Below are positions 57,622 to 64,000 of a DNA stretch of 64,000 nucleotides, piece by piece. Positions within the stretch are counted from its first letter, which is position 1. The number at the start of each line of letters is the position of its first letter. The notes below the pieces were generated by a model that searched no databases, was not told where the DNA came from, and saw only the letters and a list, made by a program, of their open reading frames with translations. The position numbers were made by a program, and so were the translations under genes. The DNA is from Benincasa hispida (Eukaryota > Streptophyta > Magnoliopsida > Cucurbitales > Cucurbitaceae): contig NC_052359.1 in the NCBI RefSeq assembly GCF_009727055.1, forward strand, positions 61,118,830 to 61,182,829, in the 5' to 3' direction.

Positions 57622-59491
57622 TGAAGGAACTCTTATACAAGAGTACCTCTGAGTGGAAGCGGATCTTTCCAAAGACATTGTGATAGAATTACCACATTCA
57701 CATTCAAACAAATAGATATGCATCATACTATAAAATTACCGGCATGCTTAAAGATTAAACAACACGAGAACAAGAAAACTTACCAGTTGAAGACTCTTTC
57801 TTCTCGGAAAATCTCGCTTTCTCCATGAATGGATGCTTTCGCTCTTGCTAGAACATCAAGCTATCGTTCAGCAAAAGTCCGATCGTCTACCACGAATGGC
57901 CTCCACACGAACAGATGAAGAATGGAGACGGCACCACCACTTGGGATCCTTAGTATTCTCGGTGTGAGAATCCAAAGAGTGGGCTCTGTTCGAATTTGGT
58001 AGAGGGGAAGAGGAAAGAAGATTGTATACAAAGATCAAGAAAGTGGGAGAAAGCTAAGTCTATCGTATAGACAAAGTGCTTGATTGTTTAGATGAAGTAC
58101 ACGATCGTGTAGGAAAAGGGCATCGATCGTCTATACGATCGCTTAGTAAATGTTTGGCACTAGACAATCGTTTAGTAAAATGTAAACGGTCGTTAAGAAA
58201 GAAGGTGCAGGCGTGTAAGCAATTGGGTAGTAAAAATGAGTTATCGTATAATATCTGATTTTACTAAGCAGCCAGCAAAAACTTCCTGAGCAAATAACTA
58301 TGTACTTTGCAAAAATGAAAAAAAATTTTATTTTATTCTTCAGTTATGAAAACCGAATGGAACCTCCCACTAATGCATGGTTACGAAGAAAACAGCGACC
58401 AATTATCCTATAATTGTCCAATTAATAAAATAAGAAATATAATCATATTATATTCATTAACCTATAGTTTAATATCATATATTAACCATAGTGTTTTCTC
58501 CTTCACTAGATATAAATCATATTTATATCCATTTTTCTCCAATTAATGTATGTCATACATAAAGTCAATCATATCATATATAATTAACAAGTTCAATCAT
58601 ATCATATATAATCGAACTCCATCTTGTCAATTTGAACATTTCAAACTGACCCAAAAACTGACTCTCAACTTGAATCCATTGAGCTACCAAAGGGACCTTA
58701 CGGACCTATGACTTGAAGCTCCAATGGTACATGAATAGCTGACTAAACTCTTTAGCCATGAGAAGGTGTGTGGTGCCACATCGTTCAAGCCTCGGATAGC
58801 CTTTAAGGGAGCAATCTATTATACTTATTCTACTTCGGGGAAGGAGTGAATTTCATCTTGTGTAGCTGAGTTCCCAGCTCCAAAATCAAACGAATCTCTA
58901 AAGTGGTAGGTTTGAGTCGGCGACCTGGCCATTCACACCTATGCAAATCAAAGGGCCGCCCTCAAAGGCAGAAGTTTCTAACTCACTCAAGATTGAGGTC
59001 ATGTTACCTATGGTCATCCTAGTGAAGTGAAGTCTATGTCATAAGCGACGTTATATAACAGAGACGTTAACACTTCGTGGTCAGGTCTTATACAAACTCT
59101 TTATATAGGATGCCCCTGCTCGCATGTCCCCACACGAATGATCGGGATCAGACCATCTATAACAAGTCACAACACTTGTAACTATTCCACAAAACGGGCC
59201 ACATCTGTAGCGTTACTAGGATAAGGTTTCCCTCCTATATCCATATACTACAGACCATTTTAGTTATCACTTAAGACTTGATTCACTCGTATGTAACCAC
59301 ATACATGCTGAATTTACATAACGATATCCAGGGATTTTAGTTTATTGGTTTTTGGTGAAGCAAATAAAAACATCCAATGTTCAAAGTAAAAAAGTGAAGT
59401 AAATATCATATATTATACATCACAAGCGTTCGTACAAAAAGTGTGTTTTACAAACTATAGGACACGAGACTTTAGGTCATCATCCCCAACA
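57622..59491 (-). repeat. LTR3: 5' LTR of copia B
   Basis: Starts TGAAGGAACTC and ends CCCCAACA. It is collinear with LTR1 but lacks about 255 bp between two GCCATGA copies (junction near 58755; compare 10812 and 11065 in LTR1), a microhomology deletion. It carries a GATCG-type block at about 57870-58260. More diverged from LTR1 than LTR2 is. Confidence 0.87.
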
Positions 59492-60215
59492 GTGTGGCGC
59501 TACATCGTTCAAGCCCCAAAATCAGCCCTTAAGGTAGCAATCTATCTATTTACCCCTATTTTGAGGAAGGAGTAAATTCCATCTTATGTAGCTAAGTTCC
59601 CAGCTCCCCAATCAGACGAATCCCCAAAGTGGTAGGTTTGAGTCGGCAATCTTGCCACTAGCACCCATGCAAATTAAATGACCACCCTCAAAGGCAAGAG
59701 TTCCCGACTCACTCAGGATTAAGGTCATGTTAAATATGGTCATCCTAGTGAAGTGAAGTCTCTGTCATGTACAACTTTATATAACGAGACTAAAGACTTC
59801 GTGGTCTGGTCTTATACAAACTCCTTTGTATAGGGCACCCCCGCTCGCATGCTTCCATATGAATGATCAGGATCAGACCATCCGTAGCACGTCACAACAG
59901 TTGTAACTATCTACAAAGCGGGTTGCATCCGTAGTGTCACTAGGATAAGGTTTCCCTCTTATATCCATATACTACAAACCATTTTGGTTATCACTTAAGG
60001 CATAATCCACTTCATGTCTCCACACACATGCTTAAGTTACAACGACAACCAGGGATCTTAGTTTATTGGTTTGTGGTAAATGCAAATAAAACATCTCATG
60101 TTTCATAGACAATAGTGAAGAAAATATCTCATATTATTACATCACAAGCGTTTGTTCAATACAGGTGTTTACAAACTACAGAACCCAACGAGAGTTTAGG
60201 GCATTAACCCCAACA
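59492..60215 (-). repeat. Additional partial LTR copy of the same family
   Basis: Starts GTGTGGCGCTACATCG, the point reached about 0.7 kb before the LTR end in LTR1, and runs to CCCCAACA. It follows LTR3 directly in the same orientation, giving two LTR tails in tandem. Confidence 0.8.
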
Positions 60216-60479
60216 GAGTCCAATCGCATAAAAAAAAAAGGGGAAAAAAGAGAAGCAAAAATTGAAAGAAAGCATCAAAGCAGTGGAGAACGTCTTAAAG
60301 GGAATGAGAAAAAAAATGCAGCTTCCATATAAGAGATTTTGGCACTACAGTAAACAAGTCTGGCAACTAAAAGGAGAATTACAAGAAAATTCTTAGGCCA
60401 CTAACTACTAGTGTAGGCCGAAGTAAGTAAGATAAACGACGTCAAGTCAAGGTACCCAATTATAGTTCCCTAGCTCCTA
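60216..60479. other. Short stretch without a recognised feature
   Basis: Purine-rich start with an A run (60228-60239). No reading frame of note. Confidence 0.5.
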
Positions 60480-61979
60480 TTGTATGGCTTCTAGCATCTG
60501 ACATAGCATATTTAAAGCCTTGACGTCTTTATCAAAGAGGGTTGGGTTGGTTTCAATCTCGTTCATTGTCACATTTTTTAGGCGTTAAGCATTTATCAAG
60601 TCAAAAAAATCTTCGTTCTCGGAAATCAGCTAGGATATTTCGGCTTGTTCGACCCTGATGGCTTCTAACTTGGCTAATAGCTCCTCCTCTTCTTGCAATG
60701 CTCGAAAGTTGCGTTTGAGTATTGCTTTTCGTTTAGCAAAAGCACTACTCTTTTCATACAGTATCTTCTCTAGATTAAACTTGGCCTCCTCCAGACGTTG
60801 TACCTTACTTGCCTGAGCCAATGAGAGGAAAAGGATAGCCGGAACTGATTATAATTTTCTACATTTCGAAAATACTCATCCTCGAGTTTTTGAGAGGAGG
60901 GAGGTTGGCACCACAGATGTCAGAGATAGCTTAGAATATCTCATGAGTTTATTTCTCTAAACAGAGGACTTTCTCAAAAGGAGTATGCATGATCTTCTTG
61001 TGCACAATCTCTCACATGGCTAAGACTGCGTGACGTCGAACATTAAAAACCATGTTGGCAACACAGAACTCGGATACCTCAGGAGTAACTAGGGGCACCA
61101 CTTTATTCACTCGTCTCGAGATCTCACGATCACCTAGACTTGCCAAGACCCTCAATGCTTCTCTCGATTGGAAGACCCTCTCTGCTAAAGGCACCACGAG
61201 GCAGCTAGTTTTCTGGGTTACTAGATCTCATGCTTGGACGTTCCCAACAACTGCCGTCTCTGTTGCCTAAGGAATGTCACCAGGGATAGCATGTGCTTGA
61301 TAGGATTGTTGCATGGGAATCACTGACAACGCCTCAGAAGTACCAATTCTCTCAACGACTGAGTAAAACAACAAAAAGGCCCACTAGAGATTCTTCGCTT
61401 CGCGACGTCACAAGTCTTTGAAGAGAGTGGTTCAAGGGTGACTACAAAAAGAGGGGAAAAAAAAGAAAATAAGCATAAACTGTATAGTCAAAGAAATGAG
61501 ATGAGAATATTTTATGAAAAAAAAAAACCAACATACCAATAAGCTGAGGGCGTTAGGAACCACTGAATCATCTTGACCCCTCTCACGAAAGTTGGTATCC
61601 GATGCCTTGTGTTTTTTGGAGGGCCCTTTTCAATGACCGTCACCGGTGCTACTATGACTATCCTCTTCAATTGGGTTTGAAACATTTTTTTGTGCGATCG
61701 CTACCGTCTCCTTGATCAGGCGAATCTGCTTACCTCCAAGGTTGGCCCCTTTACCTTTAGGTAGCTTGGGTGGTGCCGGGGGAGGGATGGCACTGGTCAC
61801 TAAAAGATGACGGTTTTCCTTAAAGTAGTTCCCATGCTTTGCCAGCCATCAATCCCTAAACCGTGAGTAACATGGGTGTGCAGATCCAATGTACGAGCCA
61901 GTAGAAATACTTGAGATGAGGTCTTACGTCTTGTGAACACTCTTTAGTGATATAAAATGTTCTTCGGCGTAGGGGCAGG
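60480..61979 (-). pseudogene. Plant-mobile-domain (PMD, aminotransferase-like) gene relic, C-terminal part
   Basis: Minus-strand continuation of the relic at 63614-64000 after a solo LTR. Next to the LTR one reads PAPTPKNILYH*RVFTRRKT, then a proline/basic linker, then VTPEVSEFCVANMVFNVRRH (61197-61012). After a stop (TGG to TGA) comes EIVHKKIMHTPFEKVL, and at the end a coiled coil, 60821-60630 (EEAKFNLEKILYEK, RNFRALQEEEELLAKLEA). This order (PMD core, low-complexity linker, helix pair, coiled coil) is that of the large PMD protein families I recall from cucurbit genomes. Many stops and frameshifts. PMD genes occur as host genes and inside transposons; which this was cannot be told here. Confidence 0.72.
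61975..61979. repeat. Target-site duplication GCAGG, left copy
   Basis: GCAGG here and at 63614-63618. Joining the flanks restores the PMD reading DIGGIPPAPT. Confidence 0.85.
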
Positions 61980-63613
61980 TGATAATGGGCAAAAATGCAC
62001 GTTATTACAGTGCAAAGATATAAAACAATGAAGGATTGCAATGGTAAAAATATATAAAATTGCATCCAAAAGCATTAAATTTAGAACATTGCGATCGCAT
62101 GCGTCCATCGCATTAAAGTAGCTAACTTATGTATTTTGTGTAGGAAAATGCGTTGGCGCAAGGCGGAATTGCGATCCAAGGAAATTAGCGTCCGAGCGCA
62201 TTAAGAGATTGCAACCGCAAGGCTATGCGATCGTTTGCATTCGCGAAAATCTGCTCAAGAAGGTGGCCGCATAGAGCTGGCATATCAATCATGATGGGGC
62301 AAAAAGCTGATGACGGTCGATTCTGAATTAAGTTGACAAACCGTTAACGACACACTGTAGCAAGTACACTTAACTTTTCGATACAATTATTCGGTGCATC
62401 AAACAGAGAATTAATGGCAACCCATCAGTGCAATCATTTGAGAGAAAAAGCTCTTAACCTTGAAGCTCTATAAATACCGAAGGCCACCTTCGTTAAAGGA
62501 GTTTGGTTCGATTTTTCTTTCAGTTGAGCCATATAGAGAGTTCACCATATAGAAGATAGTTAGCCTTTGTTCATAGTTTTCTTGTACTTAGAAGGCGGAG
62601 GCGAGAGAAGAGAGAAGACACAGAAATATCGTCCTGATCAGCTCAAGAGAGTGTCGGGGAGCATTAAGAACAGAGAAAGGGCTAACTCTTACGAGAGCAA
62701 GAATATTCTTTGGGGCAGAGTAGAGTAAAACAGTGTAAAAAGCCTTGGGAAGCAAGAAATTGCTACCGGACTCCCTATCTTTACTTTCCATCTCTATATC
62801 TGCTCAGTCTCTTTATATTACGCATGAGTAACTAAACATCTGAATGGGTTGAGAAGTACTTAGCTAGTATGACCTAAGATCTTCATTGCATGCAATTATC
62901 TTGTCTTATGTTGCGTCCATCACACCTTTAGAGCTACTCAAGAGAGAGTCTAAAGAAAGAACCTAAGACTTGAGAGAGCTAGGTTAGAATCTAAACTTGA
63001 GAAAGCAAGATTAGATCTGCATAAGTAAGAGAAAGAGACTTAGAGATAAGCTCTGTTTGCTAACATGCATCACATGCACCCTAGAAATAGGATATGGTAG
63101 TATGCGATCACCTTGTGTATGTGTGTGTCATTCATCATCGCATAGACAAAAATAGAGGCTTGGATATAAGTCCTATAGATATCATCGCATACATCGCATG
63201 CGTTCTAAAACTAGAAGCTATAGCATTTGCATTGAGAGATGACTTGTTGTTGTATGTATGTAGCATGATCGCATAATATGAATGCAATCTTAGGAAGTGT
63301 TAGCTAAATCCCTTCTCAACCCGTTCCCTTGCATACTCATTGTACTTTCATATTATTAACTCTTTTCTCAAATCCGTCGCATAGACTTTATACCTTAAAC
63401 AACATACCAACCAACGCATTGTTTTATTTGTTATCGCAAAGAGATCTGAAATTACCATCGCATACTGTTTCCTTAGTCCCTGTGTTTGACCCTGGATTTA
63501 CCAGGCAACTTAGTAGGATTTATACTTGGATCTTGCTAAGAAAACTTGCATGCACAACGCATATTCCACCATCGCATTCTACACCATTATTTCATCGCAT
63601 TAACCACGTATTA
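61980..63613 (+). mobile_element. Solo LTR of the E-type Athila family in the PMD relic
   Basis: 1634 bp starting TGATAATGGGCAAAAATGCA and ending GTATTA, which corresponds to GCATCA at the end of the E LTR. It is an inverse-orientation, diverged match to 31462-33094. It is flanked by the 5-bp duplication GCAGG, with no internal region present. Confidence 0.87.
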
Positions 63614-64000
63614 GCAGGCGGTATTCCCCCTATATCACTCGGAATGTCCTGATAAAAGCCAAATTTTTGGTCGAAGCGAAGGGGATTATATGACTCTATA
63701 GTTCGGACACTCCCACACTAGAAGGATAAATAACCTAATCACATGCCGAAGAAATAACTAGACTTTGAAATGATAGGTCTCTATCATCAGTCAGGCACTC
63801 ATGTCTACTTCTGCTCTTAATGCTCGCATGCCACTGAATGTTGGCACCACTATGGATTAGCTCCCGTGCCTCGTACTCGTCAAAGTAAACCGAGCCACCT
63901 TCGCCAGAAAAGTTAGCCATCTCTGGATACTGAACAGTTACAGAGACGGGGTAATGCGTATTGAAGTAATAAGCCAGCCAGTCATGGACGTAGTGCATAG
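63614..64000 (-). pseudogene. PMD gene relic, upstream part, running off the right edge
   Basis: 87 open codons (63998-63735) with HYVHDWLAYYFNTHYPVSV, MANFSGEGGSVYFDEYEARE and LIHSGANIQWHASI, strongly PMD-like. After a frameshift and two stops the frame resumes with KFGFYQDIPSDIGGIPP up to the solo LTR. The 5' part of the gene lies beyond the window. Confidence 0.8.

Noticed and set aside
9716..60220. Target-site duplication around the entire A/B copia block
   Set aside because: The left flank GAGGT does not equal the right flank after LTR3 (GTGTG) or after the extra LTR tail (GAGTC).
60630..60821. Independent small coiled-coil gene
   Set aside because: It is the C-terminal coiled coil of the PMD relic: same strand, right order and spacing.

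Overview
The window looks like repeat-rich, AT-rich heterochromatin from a dicot plant nuclear genome. I recognise no intact host gene. Almost every base that can be assigned belongs to decayed LTR retrotransposons, plus one LINE-type ORF1 relic and one decayed plant-mobile-domain (PMD) gene. The PMD relic and the style of the copia and Athila families recall Cucurbitaceae genomes; this is inference from memory of those families. No bacterial, organellar or viral gene set is present.

Layout. 1-3.2 kb: minus-strand Sirevirus-like copia gag, two primer-binding-site copies and a probable LTR. 3.2-5 kb: featureless AT-rich DNA. 5-7.8 kb: copia LTR, RNase H relic and an LTR scrap. 8.0-9.7 kb: plus-strand DUF4283/zinc-knuckle ORF1 relic. 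9.7-60.2 kb: a nested stack built on two minus-strand Ty1/copia copies of one family (A and B) that appear to share a central LTR, in the order LTR1 - A - LTR2 - B - LTR3. 60.5-64 kb: minus-strand PMD pseudogene interrupted by a solo Athila-type LTR.

Nesting. A carries a 2.1-kb solo LTR of its own family in RNase H (5-bp target duplication CTTGG). LTR2 is split first by a truncated copia element C (20.6-24.3 kb), then by a plus-orientation LTR of the C type, called G (25657-48341, duplication GTAAA). G is split by an Athila-like gypsy element D (about 25.76-46.5 kb). The reverse transcriptase of D is split by a second, structurally complete Athila-like element E (31462-41570, duplication GTGTT). 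So the order of events is A/B, then G, then D, then E. B is interrupted by a rearranged fragment of a third Athila-like element F (52.6-56.3 kb).

Coding state. All polyproteins are broken by stops and frameshifts, and several catalytic residues are replaced. The longest clean stretch is the 425-codon RT-RNase H of E. Elements would have been transcribed from their own LTRs; none looks autonomous now.

Assembly problems. An exact 38-bp Nextera mate-pair junction adaptor lies at 57030-57067. Two single n bases (22006 and 47377) are flanked by duplicated sequence, and a 19-base C run sits in the D integrase. These places should be treated as suspect.

The most unusual biological signals are recurring clusters of a degenerate motif around (C)GATCGTNTAG in the LTRs and leaders of the copia families, and the two copia internal regions sharing one LTR. 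I did not find a new gene system.
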